A DNA stretch of 64,000 nucleotides from Romboutsia faecis (GTDB lineage Bacteria; Bacillota; Clostridia; Peptostreptococcales; Peptostreptococcaceae). Shown here in pieces: positions 17,385 to 26,694 of this stretch (the stretch's first letter is position 1; every line of letters begins with the position of its first letter). The translations under genes and the position numbers were made by a program. The stretch covers positions 454,057 to 518,056 of the forward strand of contig NZ_JACRWE010000004.1 of the NCBI RefSeq assembly GCF_014323405.1, written 5' to 3'. The notes beneath the pieces are model-generated. The model saw only the letters and a program-made list of their open reading frames with translations. It ran no database searches and had not been told where the DNA came from.

Positions 17385-18663
17385 TGTATTGATAGTAGGG
17401 AGTGGAGTTTCAGGATTATATTGTGCACTAAATTTAAATCCAAGCCTAAATATCTTAGTAATATCAAAGGAAGATATAAGCAACAATAATACATACCTTG
17501 CTCAAGGAGGGATATCAACGGCGAAAGGAAAAGAAGATATAAGTGTGTTTATAGAAGATACTTTAAGAGCAGGGCAGTACAAGAACAAATTAGAATCTGT
17601 AGAAATTCTTGCAAATGAATCTATTGATAATATAGAATCGATGGTTAATTATGGACTTAATTTAGATAAAATAAACGGGGAAGTTGCATTTACAAAGGAA
17701 GGTGCTCATAGTGTAAATAGAATTGTATATAGCAAAGATACTACAGGAAAGGCTGTCTTTGAAACATTAATAGAGGAAGCTAATAAAAGGAAAAATATAA
17801 CGTTATATGAATATACATGCCTAACAGATATAATCACAACTAATGGTAAGTGTATAGGAGGAATTGTTATAAAGGATCAACAAGAAATCATTATCTGTTC
17901 TAAAGTAGTTGTACTAGCAACTGGAGGAATAGGAGGATTATTTAAAAACTCTACGAATCAAAGGCATCTAACGGGGGATGGACTAGCTATAGCTCTTAAA
18001 CATAATATAAAAGTTAAAGATATAAATTACATACAAATTCATCCTACAGCTTTTTATGAAGAAAATAGTGAGAGTAGAAAGCTATTAATATCAGAATCAG
18101 TAAGAGGTGAAGGTGGTAAACTTTTAAATAAGCATGGGGAACGATTTGTAGATGAGCTATTACCTAGAGATATAGTGAGTAAAGCTATTTTCAAACAAAT
18201 GAAAAAGGATAATAGAGAGTATGTATATTTAGATGTAACTCATTTAGAAGATAAGTATTTAAAAAATAGGTTTTCATTTATATATGAGCAATGTTTAATA
18301 AGAGGCACTGACATAACTAAGGATTATATAAAAGTAGCTCCAGCACAACATTATTTTATGGGGGGAATAGAGGTTGACTTAGATTCAAAAACATCCATGG
18401 ATAATTTATATGCTGTAGGTGAAATAAGCTGTACAGGAGTTCATGGTGCTAATCGATTAGCAAGTAATTCACTACTAGAAGGTTTGGTATTTTCTAAGAG
18501 AGCTTCAAATCATATAAATGAGAATATAGACAATATAGATATTAGTCATATAAATTATAATGAGTTTAAAATAGATTTACTTAATTTATCAAATAAAGAT
18601 ATAGTGTTAAATGAAATAAAAAGTATAAGAGGGGATTTAAAAGATGAATTACTTGCTAATTGA
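17368..18663 (+). CDS. nadB: L-aspartate oxidase
   Basis: 431 aa. The FAD Rossmann motif is at the N-terminus (DVLIVGSGVSGLYCAL). TYLAQGGISTA, HPTAFY and GVHGANRLASNSLLEGLVF are flavoprotein active-site stretches of the succinate dehydrogenase/aspartate oxidase family. It oxidises aspartate to iminoaspartate for NadA. It is about 100 aa shorter than the Escherichia coli and Bacillus subtilis enzymes because the C-terminal helical domain is nearly absent. Upstream in-frame GTG (17359) and ATG (17362) exist, but AGGTGA at 17357-17362 favours 17368. It overlaps both nadA and nadC. Confidence 0.92.
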   Translation: MKLIYDVLIVGSGVSGLYCALNLNPSLNILVISKEDISNNNTYLAQGGISTAKGKEDISVFIEDTLRAGQYKNKLESVEILANESIDNIESMVNYGLNLDKINGEVAFTKEGAHSVNRIVYSKDTTGKAVFETLIEEANKRKNITLYEYTCLTDIITTNGKCIGGIVIKDQQEIIICSKVVVLATGGIGGLFKNSTNQRHLTGDGLAIALKHNIKVKDINYIQIHPTAFYEENSESRKLLISESVRGEGGKLLNKHGERFVDELLPRDIVSKAIFKQMKKDNREYVYLDVTHLEDKYLKNRFSFIYEQCLIRGTDITKDYIKVAPAQHYFMGGIEVDLDSKTSMDNLYAVGEISCTGVHGANRLASNSLLEGLVFSKRASNHINENIDNIDISHINYNEFKIDLLNLSNKDIVLNEIKSIRGDLKDELLAN

Positions 18664-19480
18664 TAAAATGATAAAAGATGCTCTAAATGAAGATATTTCA
18701 AATGAAGACATAACTACAAATTCAATTATAGAAAAAAATTCAAAATCTGAAATAGATTTAATCTGCAAGGAGGATGGTGTATTAGCAGGATTAGATATAT
18801 TTAAAAGAGTATTTTATATACTTGGAAATGTAGATGTTACCTTATTTAAGTCAGATGGAGATAAGGTTAAGAAAGATGAAAAGATAGCATTATTAAGAGG
18901 GAATACTAGAAACTTATTAGCAGGAGAAAGAGTAGCTTTAAATTATTTACAAAGAATGAGTGGGATTGCAACAAAGACTAATAGATTTGTAAAAAAACTT
19001 GAAGGAAGTAAAACAAAGTTGTTAGATACAAGAAAGACAATTCCTAATATGAGAAATTTAGAAAAATATGCTGTAAAAGTTGGAGGAGGTTGTAATCATA
19101 GGTTTAATCTATCTGATGGCATATTATTAAAGGACAATCATATAGATGCCGCAGGAGGAGTTAAAAAAGCTATTGAGTTGGCTAGAAATAATACTTCATT
19201 TGTTAGAAAGATTGAGGTTGAAGTAGAAGATTTAGAAATGGTTAAAGAAGCTGTAAAAGCTAAGGCAGATATAATAATGCTTGATAATATGGATATAGAT
19301 ATGGCAAGAGAAGCTTTGACTATAATAAATAAAAAAGCAACTGTAGAATTTTCTGGAAATGTGAATATAGATAATATTGAAGAAATAGGAAAAATAGGTG
19401 TTGATTATATTTCAGTTGGAGAATTAACTCATTCTGTTAAAGCTTTAGATTTAAGTATGAAAAATTTAAGAAATATTTAA
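18644..19480 (+). CDS. nadC: Nicotinate-nucleotide pyrophosphorylase (carboxylating)
   Basis: 278 aa. Quinolinate phosphoribosyltransferase, converting quinolinate and PRPP to nicotinate mononucleotide. The motif LDTRKTIPNMRNLEKYAVKVGGG, the HRFNLSDGILLKDNH active-site segment and the C-terminal EFSGNVNIDNI are all present. Its start lies inside the last 20 nt of nadB, with GAGGGGAT upstream. It is the last gene of the operon, ahead of a terminator. Confidence 0.95.
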   Translation: MNYLLIDKMIKDALNEDISNEDITTNSIIEKNSKSEIDLICKEDGVLAGLDIFKRVFYILGNVDVTLFKSDGDKVKKDEKIALLRGNTRNLLAGERVALNYLQRMSGIATKTNRFVKKLEGSKTKLLDTRKTIPNMRNLEKYAVKVGGGCNHRFNLSDGILLKDNHIDAAGGVKKAIELARNNTSFVRKIEVEVEDLEMVKEAVKAKADIIMLDNMDIDMAREALTIINKKATVEFSGNVNIDNIEEIGKIGVDYISVGELTHSVKALDLSMKNLRNI

Positions 19481-19485
19481 TTTTA

Positions 19486-19533
19486 AGGGTTATCTTAGAA
19501 TAGAAAGTTTTTATATCTATTCAAGATAACCTT
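19486..19533 (+). terminator. Terminator of nadABC
   Basis: A long stem with arms near 19486-19502 and 19517-19533 (AAGGGTTATCTTAGAATAG against CTATTCAAGATAACCTTT) has T-rich flanks. Confidence 0.75.
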
Positions 19534-19652
19534 TAACTATAGAAAAATATAATAGATAAAAATAAAAAATCATAATTTAATAATATATAAAATTTCAAGA
19601 ATATATTATATACTAGTATGATAATCAAAAATTATTATAGGGGTGATAAGGA

Positions 19653-21047
19653 TTGAATAAATCAGCTACAGATCTAGAAAATGGAAGTGTAGGTAAATTA
19701 TTATTTAAACTAGCTACACCAGCTATTATAGCTCAATTAGTTAATATCTTATACAATATTGTTGACAGAATATTTATAGGTAGAATGGAGAATGGCCAAG
19801 TCGCAATGGCTGGAATAGGAATAGCATTTCCTATAACTTTGTTAGTAACGGCGTTTAGTGCTCTTATAGGTATGGGCGGGGCACCTCTTGTTGCTATAAA
19901 AATGGGAGAAAAGAATAATGATGGAGCAGAAAAAATACTAAGTAATAGTTTTTCTGCTTTGTTAATTATATCTTTAACACTAACAATAGTATTTCAAATA
20001 ACTAAAGAACCAATACTATGGGCCTTTGGAGCAAGTGATGCAACTATTCAGTATGGTACTGATTATTTAGGGATATATCTTATAGGAACAGTTTTTGTAC
20101 AAATTGCTATGGGTATGAATCCTTTTATTAATACTCAAGGATTTGCAAAGACAGGTATGCTTACAGTAATGATTGGAGCAGTTATAAATATAATATTAGA
20201 CCCAATTTTCATATTCAGGTTGGATATGGGAGTTAAAGGAGCTGCTTTAGCCACTATTTTATCTCAAGGAGTATCAGCAATATGGGTATTATGTTTTTTA
20301 TTCGGGAAAAAAAGTATATTAAAGATTAGGAAAAAGTATATTATTCCAGAATTAAAAACAATTTTACCGGTAATGGCTTTAGGTGTTGCACCTTTTATAA
20401 TGCAAAGTACAGAAAGTTTGGTTCTTGTATCATTAAATAGTCAATTACAGAAGTTTGGAGGGGATCTAGCTGTTGGAGCTATGACTATAATGAGTAGTAT
20501 CTCTCAGATAATAATGTTACCAACTATGGGATTAGGTCAAGGTGCTCAACCTATTATGAGTTATAATTTTGGAGCAAAGAAGATAGATAGAGTAAAGAAA
20601 ACATTTAAATTAACTCTTATAAGTTGTCTTGCATACACATCTTTGATGTATATAATACTTATGTTTATACCAGAATTCGTAGTAGGTATATTTAATAATG
20701 ATCCAGCATTGATGGAAATAACTACTTGGAGTATAAAGATATACTTTGCAGGAATATTTATGTTAGGCGTACAGACTTCATGCCAACAAACATTTTTAGC
20801 GCTAGGTCAAGCTAAAGTTTCATTATTCTTGGCTTTACTTAGAAAGGTAATTTTATTAGTTCCATTAATATTTATATTACCAATTATATTAAAAGATAAA
20901 TTGTTTGGTGTTTTACTAGCAGGACCTATAGCGGATATAACAGCATGTCTTACAACTTTAATTTGTTTTATAATATTTTATAAGAAAGTCTTATCTTCAA
21001 TTGATAAAAATAATTTGGATAGTAAGACATTAATTGATGTTAAATAA
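19653..21047 (+). CDS. MATE-family efflux transporter
   Basis: 464 aa with twelve predicted membrane helices in two homologous halves. NILYNIVDRIFIGRM near the N-terminus and GLGQGAQPIMSYNFGAKK in the second half are typical of NorM/DinF-type clostridial MATE proteins. It exports cationic drugs or metabolites using sodium or proton gradients; the substrate is unknown. The start is TTG, with GGGGTGATAAGG upstream and no suitable ATG. It is one of two MATE genes flanking an unknown helical protein. Confidence 0.9.
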   Translation: MNKSATDLENGSVGKLLFKLATPAIIAQLVNILYNIVDRIFIGRMENGQVAMAGIGIAFPITLLVTAFSALIGMGGAPLVAIKMGEKNNDGAEKILSNSFSALLIISLTLTIVFQITKEPILWAFGASDATIQYGTDYLGIYLIGTVFVQIAMGMNPFINTQGFAKTGMLTVMIGAVINIILDPIFIFRLDMGVKGAALATILSQGVSAIWVLCFLFGKKSILKIRKKYIIPELKTILPVMALGVAPFIMQSTESLVLVSLNSQLQKFGGDLAVGAMTIMSSISQIIMLPTMGLGQGAQPIMSYNFGAKKIDRVKKTFKLTLISCLAYTSLMYIILMFIPEFVVGIFNNDPALMEITTWSIKIYFAGIFMLGVQTSCQQTFLALGQAKVSLFLALLRKVILLVPLIFILPIILKDKLFGVLLAGPIADITACLTTLICFIIFYKKVLSSIDKNNLDSKTLIDVK

Positions 21048-21095
21048 AAATAAAATAAATAATTATAGAGCATTTTTTGTTGAGGAAATCATATA

Positions 21096-21124
21096 TTTTA
21101 TATAAATTAATAATTTATATAAAA
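21096..21124. repeat. 14-bp perfect palindrome abutting a Shine-Dalgarno
   Basis: Arms at 21096-21109 and 21111-21124 are perfect reverse complements with one base between. The right arm overlaps the A-run of the AAAAGGAG ribosome site of the next gene. It could be an operator or an RNA hairpin affecting translation start. Confidence 0.6.
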
Positions 21125-21138
21125 GGAGATGATTTGAT

Positions 21139-21831
21139 ATAAATTATTATGAAGAATTTGAAATAGATAATAGGTTAAAACAAATAGGCATAGAAAGTGA
21201 TAAATTAGATCTAATATACGAACTTGTAAGTGAAATAATAAGTGCAAAAGATAAAGCTTTAGACATTATAGTAGGCTTATATAGATATAAAGGGATTGAA
21301 TTTGAAGATGAAGAGAAAATAGAATTATCAAAAGAGTTAACGACTCAAATTAAAGATAAGGTAATTGAATATGTTTATTCAAATGATAATGCTACTTATA
21401 GCGAGGCTATGATAGTTATAAACTATTTTTTATTACAACTTTATAGAGGGATAGGGTTAAGCGTAGAAGAAGTTGTATATGATCCTTGTAAAACACAATT
21501 TCTTATGGAAAATGAATTATTTGAAAGTGGAGGAGAAATAACTAGCAGAATAGAATTATACAATAGCTTAATAAATCCTATAAAAGAATCAATTAACACT
21601 CTTGTAAATTGTATAAAAAGTATTTACAAGGCAAATAACTTGATTTTTAAAGAAGAAGAAGAAAAAATAGTTTCTGAGAGCTTAGTTTATGAATTATCTG
21701 ATATTTTAATTCATTATATTTACACAGATGATGATGCAACCTATAAATCTTCAATAGATAAAATCAATGAATATATGGTTGAGTTTATAGGAAGATTTAT
21801 TAAAATTAAAGATGATAATGAACACTTATAA
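21139..21831 (+). CDS. Helical protein of unknown function with apparent ATA start
   Basis: 230 aa. The frame is open from just after a stop at 21130, yet the first ATG in it (21409) would discard ninety coding-like residues. AAGGAG at 21123-21128 points to ATA at 21139, 10 nt downstream (MNYYEEFEIDNRLKQIGIES if read as Met). The protein is acidic and mostly alpha-helical, without signal or membrane segment; two similar blocks (SNDNATYSEA and TDDDATYKSS) suggest an internal duplication. I recognise no family. It lies between two MATE genes. A TTG at 21134 is out of frame and stops at once. Confidence 0.6.
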   Translation: MNYYEEFEIDNRLKQIGIESDKLDLIYELVSEIISAKDKALDIIVGLYRYKGIEFEDEEKIELSKELTTQIKDKVIEYVYSNDNATYSEAMIVINYFLLQLYRGIGLSVEEVVYDPCKTQFLMENELFESGGEITSRIELYNSLINPIKESINTLVNCIKSIYKANNLIFKEEEEKIVSESLVYELSDILIHYIYTDDDATYKSSIDKINEYMVEFIGRFIKIKDDNEHL

Positions 21832-21835
21832 TAAA

Positions 21836-21865
21836 AAGGTGTGTATTTTCATTGATACGCACCTT
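21836..21865. terminator. Hairpin after the unknown helical protein gene
   Basis: An 11-bp stem AAGGTGTGTAT / ATACGCACCTT (one G-U pair). There is no clear T-run on the + side, so termination is uncertain. Confidence 0.45.
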
Positions 21866-21983
21866 AAATTATGATTATGTATGAATATGAATATCTCTGA
21901 GCTAGATTTGTATAAGAATACAATTTAGTTTAGAGAATTTTTAATGTACAAATTATTATTAAAACATTAAGGGGGAAAATCAT

Positions 21984-23342
21984 ATGGTAAAAGATATGAC
22001 AATCGGTAATCCTACAAAGCTAATTTTATCATTCTCAATGCCATTACTCATAGGTAATGTATTTCAACAATTTTATAACATGGTAGATACTATGATAGTA
22101 GGACGATTTATAGGGGTAGAAGCATTAGCAGCATTGGGGGCAACAGGATCATTAAATTTTTTCGTGATAGGATTTATTATAGGTATAACAAGTGGATTTG
22201 CTGTACCTATAGCTCAAAGTTTTGGAGCAGGAGAAGAAGAAAAACTTAGACACTATGTAGCTGTTTCATCATACTTATGCACAATCTTTTCTATAGTCAT
22301 AACTTTAGTTATGATTTTTTCTGTGAAAAGTATTCTAACAATAATGCAGACTCCAAGTGATATATTTGAAAGTGCGTACAGTTATATAAAAGTTATTTGC
22401 GGAGGAGTTACAGCAACTATATCTTATAATATGCTTTCGAGTATACTAAGGTCTTTAGGAGATAGTAAGACTCCATTATATTTTTTAATTGTTGGGTCTA
22501 TATTAAATGTAATTTTAGACATAGTATTGATTGTTAATTTTAAGATGGGTGTAGCAGGAGCTGCTTATGCAACGGTTGTTTCTCAAGCGGTATCAGCAAT
22601 TTTATGTTTAATCTATATGTCTAAAAAATTTAAGATATTAAAATTTAAGAAAAAAGATTTAGGGTTTGATTTAATGACATCAATGAAACTATTAAAAATA
22701 GGAATGCCTATGGCATTACAATTTTCTATAACTGCATCAGGATCTATGATACTTCAAGGTGCAATAAATTCATTTGGTTCAACTGTAGTGGCAGCATACA
22801 CTGCAGCATCAAAGGTAGAACAAGTTTTAATGCAACCGGCTATAACACTTGGAACAACAATGGCAACATATACAGGACAAAACTTAGGTGCAGAGAAATA
22901 TGATAGAATAGAAGATGGTATAAAAAGAAGTGTTAGAATATCTATAATATTTAGTATAATAGCAGGCATAATAATAGTAGTATTTGGTACAGATATTGCT
23001 AAATTATTCATATCAGTAGAAGCACCGGAAGTTATGAAAGCTGCAAAACAATATTTAAACACAGTAGCGTTATTCTTTATACCTTTAGGGTTATTATTTG
23101 TATATAGAAATGTATTGCAAGGGATGGGAGAAGGTATAACTACTATGTATGCAGGTATAAGCGAGTTAGTAGGAAGATTAATTGTAGGTTTCTTTTTATC
23201 AAAGTATTTAGGATATACAGCGATTTGTTTAGCAGGGCCAGCAGCTTGGATAGCAGCTGCTGTGTTACTTGTAATTTTTTATTATAAGAAAGCCAAGACT
23301 TTCAACTTAAATGAATCTTGTGAAGAGATGTATATAAATTAA
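21984..23342 (+). CDS. MATE-family efflux transporter (second copy)
   Basis: 452 aa with twelve predicted helices. The N-terminal segment QQFYNMVDTMIVGRFIG and the half-repeat ILQGAINSFGSTVVAAYTAASKVEQ are typical of the DinF/NorM-like MATE group. It is clearly diverged from the neighbouring MATE protein, so this is not a recent duplication. Substrate unknown. AGGGGGAAA precedes the ATG. A strong terminator follows. Confidence 0.9.
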   Translation: MVKDMTIGNPTKLILSFSMPLLIGNVFQQFYNMVDTMIVGRFIGVEALAALGATGSLNFFVIGFIIGITSGFAVPIAQSFGAGEEEKLRHYVAVSSYLCTIFSIVITLVMIFSVKSILTIMQTPSDIFESAYSYIKVICGGVTATISYNMLSSILRSLGDSKTPLYFLIVGSILNVILDIVLIVNFKMGVAGAAYATVVSQAVSAILCLIYMSKKFKILKFKKKDLGFDLMTSMKLLKIGMPMALQFSITASGSMILQGAINSFGSTVVAAYTAASKVEQVLMQPAITLGTTMATYTGQNLGAEKYDRIEDGIKRSVRISIIFSIIAGIIIVVFGTDIAKLFISVEAPEVMKAAKQYLNTVALFFIPLGLLFVYRNVLQGMGEGITTMYAGISELVGRLIVGFFLSKYLGYTAICLAGPAAWIAAAVLLVIFYYKKAKTFNLNESCEEMYIN

Positions 23343-23390
23343 GTAAATTATTAAAGTAATATAAAATATATCATAACGATGAAATAAAGG

Positions 23391-23436
23391 GGCTGAAATA
23401 TAAACTAATTTAAACTAGTTTATATTTCAGCTTTTA
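23391..23436 (+). terminator. Terminator after the second MATE gene
   Basis: A 15-bp stem GCTGAAATATAAACT / AGTTTATATTTCAGC is followed by TTTTAT. Confidence 0.9.
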
Positions 23437-23496
23437 TAATAATGGGTATAACTGTAAATATGATAAATCAAAATAAGCAACTTTAAGGAGTAGAAA

Positions 23497-24192
23497 ATGA
23501 ATTATAATAAAATAGTAAAAGCAAAGTTCATAGAAAGACCAAATAGATTTATAGCATATTGCGAAGTAGATGGAAATATAGAAAAAGTACATGTTAAAAA
23601 TACAGGAAGATGTAGAGAACTTCTGATACCTGAGTGTACAGTATATTTAGAAGAAAGTGATAATCCAAATAGAAAAACAAAATATTCATTAATTTCAGTT
23701 GAAAAGGGAATAAGGTTAATAAATATGGATTCTCAAGTTCCTAATAAAGTAGTTTATGAGGGATTAAAAAATAATAAAATTAAACTTCCAGGAATAAATG
23801 AAGAAATAACCTTAATAAAAACAGAAAAAACATATGGAAGCTCTAGATTTGATGTTTACTTAGAGGCAGGAGATAAAAAGGCATTTATAGAAGTAAAGGG
23901 AGTTACATTAGAAGAAAATGGTATAGTTAAATTTCCTGATGCTAAGACTGAAAGAGGAGTAAAGCATATAAATGAACTTATTGAAGCTAGAAAAAATGGA
24001 TATTACTGCTACATATTGTTTTTAATTCAGATGGATAATGTTATTTATTTTACACCAAATAATGAAATGCACAAGGAACTAGGCGATGCATTAATAGAAG
24101 CTAAAAAGAATGGCGTTGAAGTTTTAGCTTATGATAGCATAGTTAATGTAGATTCTATTATAATAAATAAAAATATAAAAGTTGTTCTTTAA
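23497..24192 (+). CDS. sfsA: SfsA-family protein
   Basis: 231 aa, usual length. Recognised by RFIAYCEVDG, VHVKNTGRCRELL, YGSSRFDVYLE, AFIEVKGVTLEENGIVKFPDAKTERGVKHI. The last motif (D...EVKG...F.DA..ERG) is a PD-(D/E)XK-like nuclease core. It was named sugar fermentation stimulation protein from Escherichia coli, but the real role is unclear; the fold suggests nucleic acid binding or cleavage. AAGGAG lies 7 nt before the ATG. Confidence 0.93.
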   Translation: MNYNKIVKAKFIERPNRFIAYCEVDGNIEKVHVKNTGRCRELLIPECTVYLEESDNPNRKTKYSLISVEKGIRLINMDSQVPNKVVYEGLKNNKIKLPGINEEITLIKTEKTYGSSRFDVYLEAGDKKAFIEVKGVTLEENGIVKFPDAKTERGVKHINELIEARKNGYYCYILFLIQMDNVIYFTPNNEMHKELGDALIEAKKNGVEVLAYDSIVNVDSIIINKNIKVVL

Positions 24193-24276
24193 AATTATGT
24201 TGCATCTGAATAATTAATTAGATACTATTTAAGTGTACATATAGTGTAAATTTATTAAATATAAATTTATTTATAA

Positions 24277-24312
24277 AGAAGGAAGGTTATAAGCCTCCTT
24301 CTTATTTTTTAT
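24277..24312 (+). terminator. Terminator after sfsA
   Basis: The stem AAGAAGGAAGG / CCTCCTTCTT is followed by ATTTTTT. Confidence 0.85.
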
Positions 24313-24424
24313 AACTTTTATTCAAAATATTGTAAGAAATATATAAGTATTTAAAAATATTAATGGTATAATATTTATTAAGAGATTATATTTAGAAGAT
24401 AAAGATACGAAAGGATGCATAACC

Positions 24425-25690
24425 ATGACAAATGAATTATCGATGAAAGACTTATTAGAGCAACAGGAACAAGCTTTTAGCGAAGTAAAAGTAGGAAAAA
24501 CTATAACTGCTAAAATAATCAAGGTTACACATGATGAAGTTGTATTAGACTTAGAATATGGCTTTGATGGTATAGTACCAGCAGAAGAATTAAATATAGA
24601 AGGCAATATGAACATAGAAGAAGTATATAATGTAGAAGACGAAATAACTGCAGTTATACAAAGAGTTAATGAGAAAGATGGAACAATAAGACTATCAAAG
24701 TTACAAGCAGATAGAAAAAATGATCTAGCACAAGTAACTAAAGCTCACGAAGAACATAGAATAATAACAGTAAAAGTAGAAAAAGCTATAGAAAGAGGAG
24801 TATTTGTAAAATATAGATCAATAGAATTATTTATGCCAATATCTCAAATAGATACTAAGTTTGTAAAAGATACTAAAGAATATGTTGGAGCAAACTTAGA
24901 AGTTTATGTAATAGAATTAGATGCTAAAAAGAATAGATTTGTAGTAAGTCATAGAGAAGTACTACAAGAGCGTATTAATAAAGAAAGAGAAGAAAGAAGA
25001 GCTAGAATACAAGCGGAAAAGGAAGCTGAAAGAGCAAGAGTTAAGGCTGAAAGAGATGCTGAAAAAGCTAGAATAAAACAAGAAAAAGAAGATTTATTCA
25101 ACTCTTTAGAAGCTGGTCAAAAAAGACACGGTAAAGTTACGAAAATAATGTCTTATGGTGCATTTGTTGATCTTGGTGGATTAGAGGGATTAGTTCATAT
25201 AAATAACTTATCTTGGAAGAGAGTAGAGTCTGTTGAAGATATGTTACAAGAAGGGCAAGAAGTAGATGTTTACGTTTTAGATGTAGATGCAGAAACTAGA
25301 AGAATAGCATTAGCACTAAAAGACATAAATAATGATCCATGGCAGTTAATATCTGAAGATGTATATGTTGATGATCTAATAACTGGTAAGGTTGTAAGAA
25401 TAATAGATAGAGGAGCTTTTCTTGAAATAAGAGAAGGTGTAGAAGCATTTTTACCAATATCAGAATTAAGTGAAGATAGAGTTGTTAAGGTAACTAATGT
25501 AGTTAATATTGATGATGAAGTTAAGGTAAAGGTTCTTAACTTTAATCCAGAAAACAGAAGAATGTTAGTTTCTAAAAAAGAAGCAGAAAAAGAGCCAGAA
25601 GAAGATTATACTGAATATTTAGAAGTTGAAGAATCTTTAGGTACTCTTGGAGATTTATTCAAAGATAAATTCAAAGGATTAGATAAGTAA
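24425..25690 (+). CDS. S1-domain RNA-binding protein (ribosomal protein S1-like)
   Basis: 421 aa with four S1 domains at about 20-87, 103-170, 226-300 and 312-385. Domains 1 (GFDGIVPAEEL), 3 (YGAFVDLGGLEGLVHINNLSW) and 4 (RGAFLEIREGVEAFLPISEL) are the best preserved; domain 2 is degenerate. A strongly charged helix of about 50 residues (KEREERRARIQAEKEAERAR...) splits domains 2 and 3 and should form a single alpha-helix or coiled coil. It resembles short Firmicutes S1 homologues (YpfD type) that bind mRNA, except for that helix. A TGGTATAAT extended -10 at 24364-24372 is the likely promoter. Confidence 0.88.
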   Translation: MTNELSMKDLLEQQEQAFSEVKVGKTITAKIIKVTHDEVVLDLEYGFDGIVPAEELNIEGNMNIEEVYNVEDEITAVIQRVNEKDGTIRLSKLQADRKNDLAQVTKAHEEHRIITVKVEKAIERGVFVKYRSIELFMPISQIDTKFVKDTKEYVGANLEVYVIELDAKKNRFVVSHREVLQERINKEREERRARIQAEKEAERARVKAERDAEKARIKQEKEDLFNSLEAGQKRHGKVTKIMSYGAFVDLGGLEGLVHINNLSWKRVESVEDMLQEGQEVDVYVLDVDAETRRIALALKDINNDPWQLISEDVYVDDLITGKVVRIIDRGAFLEIREGVEAFLPISELSEDRVVKVTNVVNIDDEVKVKVLNFNPENRRMLVSKKEAEKEPEEDYTEYLEVEESLGTLGDLFKDKFKGLDK

Positions 25691-25695
25691 TAAAG

Positions 25696-25849
25696 TTGGG
25701 CTATTTCAAAATATATTTTTAACAGCTGCGTGTAGCTGAAAATATAAATTCACTTTCTTGCAGCTGAAAAAGGTTGTAAAAATTAGTTTATTTAGATTTT
25801 CGGCAAATGCTAAGTTAAATAATATTTATTTTGAAGTAGCCAATTTTTA
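25696..25849 (+). terminator. Terminator-like stem with a large insert in its loop
   Basis: The left arm at 25696-25715 (TTGGGCTATTTCAAAATATA) pairs imperfectly with about 25824-25843, which is followed by TTTTT. Between the arms lie roughly 105 nt, including two CAGCTG-containing segments. It may be a terminator interrupted by an insertion, or a structured small RNA. Confidence 0.45.
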
Positions 25850-25881
25850 TATCAAAATATAAATACAGATAGGAGATTATT

Positions 25882-26616
25882 ATGAAAGCAATACTAGATT
25901 TACATACACATACATTAGCTAGTGGACATGCATATAGTACTATAAAAGAGAATATAGAGTTTGCTAAAAAACATGGCATAAAATACTTAGGTGTATCGGA
26001 TCATGCTTGCACTATGCCTGGAGGACCACATCCATTCTACTTTCAAAATTTAAAAGTTATACCTAAAGAAGTAGATGGTATTAGGGTGCTTAAAGGTATT
26101 GAAGGCAATATAATTGACTTTGATGGGAATTTAGATATAAGTGAAGATATATCTAAAGGTATAGATTATATAATAGCTAGTTTACATAATCCTTGTATAG
26201 ATCCAGGTTCAGAGGAAGAAAATACAAATGCAATTTTAAATGCCATGAATATAGATAAAGTAAAAATAATAGGTCATCCAGATGATAATAGATATACTCT
26301 TGATTATGAAAAAATTGTTTTAAAAGCAAAAGAAAAAAATATATTACTAGAAATTAATAATTCTTCATTAAATCCAAACTCATTTAGAGAAGGGGCTGCT
26401 GAAAATCTAACTAGAATGCTTAAACTTTGTAAAGAGAATAGAGTTAGAGTAGTAATGGGAACAGATTCTCATATATGTTATGATATAGGTAAATTTGAAA
26501 ACTGTGAAAAGCTATTAGAGGAAGTTGATTTTCCAATAGAGCTGGTTATAAATTATCATGAAAATGAAATAGTAGATTTTTTTAATATGGATTTTGCGGC
26601 AGTTATATCTAAGTAA
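25882..26616 (+). CDS. PHP-domain phosphatase (YcdX-like)
   Basis: 244 aa. PHP metal motifs are visible in order: DLHTHT near the N-terminus, GVSDHA, GIEGNI, ASLHNP, GHPDD, and MGTDSH near the C-terminus, together forming a trinuclear metal site. YcdX-family members hydrolyse phosphate esters; the natural substrate is unknown. Cytoplasmic. AGGAGA precedes the ATG. It stands alone, with a bidirectional hairpin before the convergent CPBP gene. Confidence 0.9.
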   Translation: MKAILDLHTHTLASGHAYSTIKENIEFAKKHGIKYLGVSDHACTMPGGPHPFYFQNLKVIPKEVDGIRVLKGIEGNIIDFDGNLDISEDISKGIDYIIASLHNPCIDPGSEEENTNAILNAMNIDKVKIIGHPDDNRYTLDYEKIVLKAKEKNILLEINNSSLNPNSFREGAAENLTRMLKLCKENRVRVVMGTDSHICYDIGKFENCEKLLEEVDFPIELVINYHENEIVDFFNMDFAAVISK

Positions 26617-26633
26617 TAAATAATAGGAATAAA

Positions 26634-26692
26634 AATATAGAAGGGAATGCTCAAAATAGATAATTTATTTTGATACATACTCTTCTATTTTA
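26634..26692. terminator. Hairpin between convergent genes
   Basis: A bulged stem pairs ATAGAAGGGA with TCTTCTAT and, inside, TCAAAATAGATAA with TTATTTTGA. T-rich on the + side; it probably ends both genes. Confidence 0.65.
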
Positions 26693-26694
26693 GA

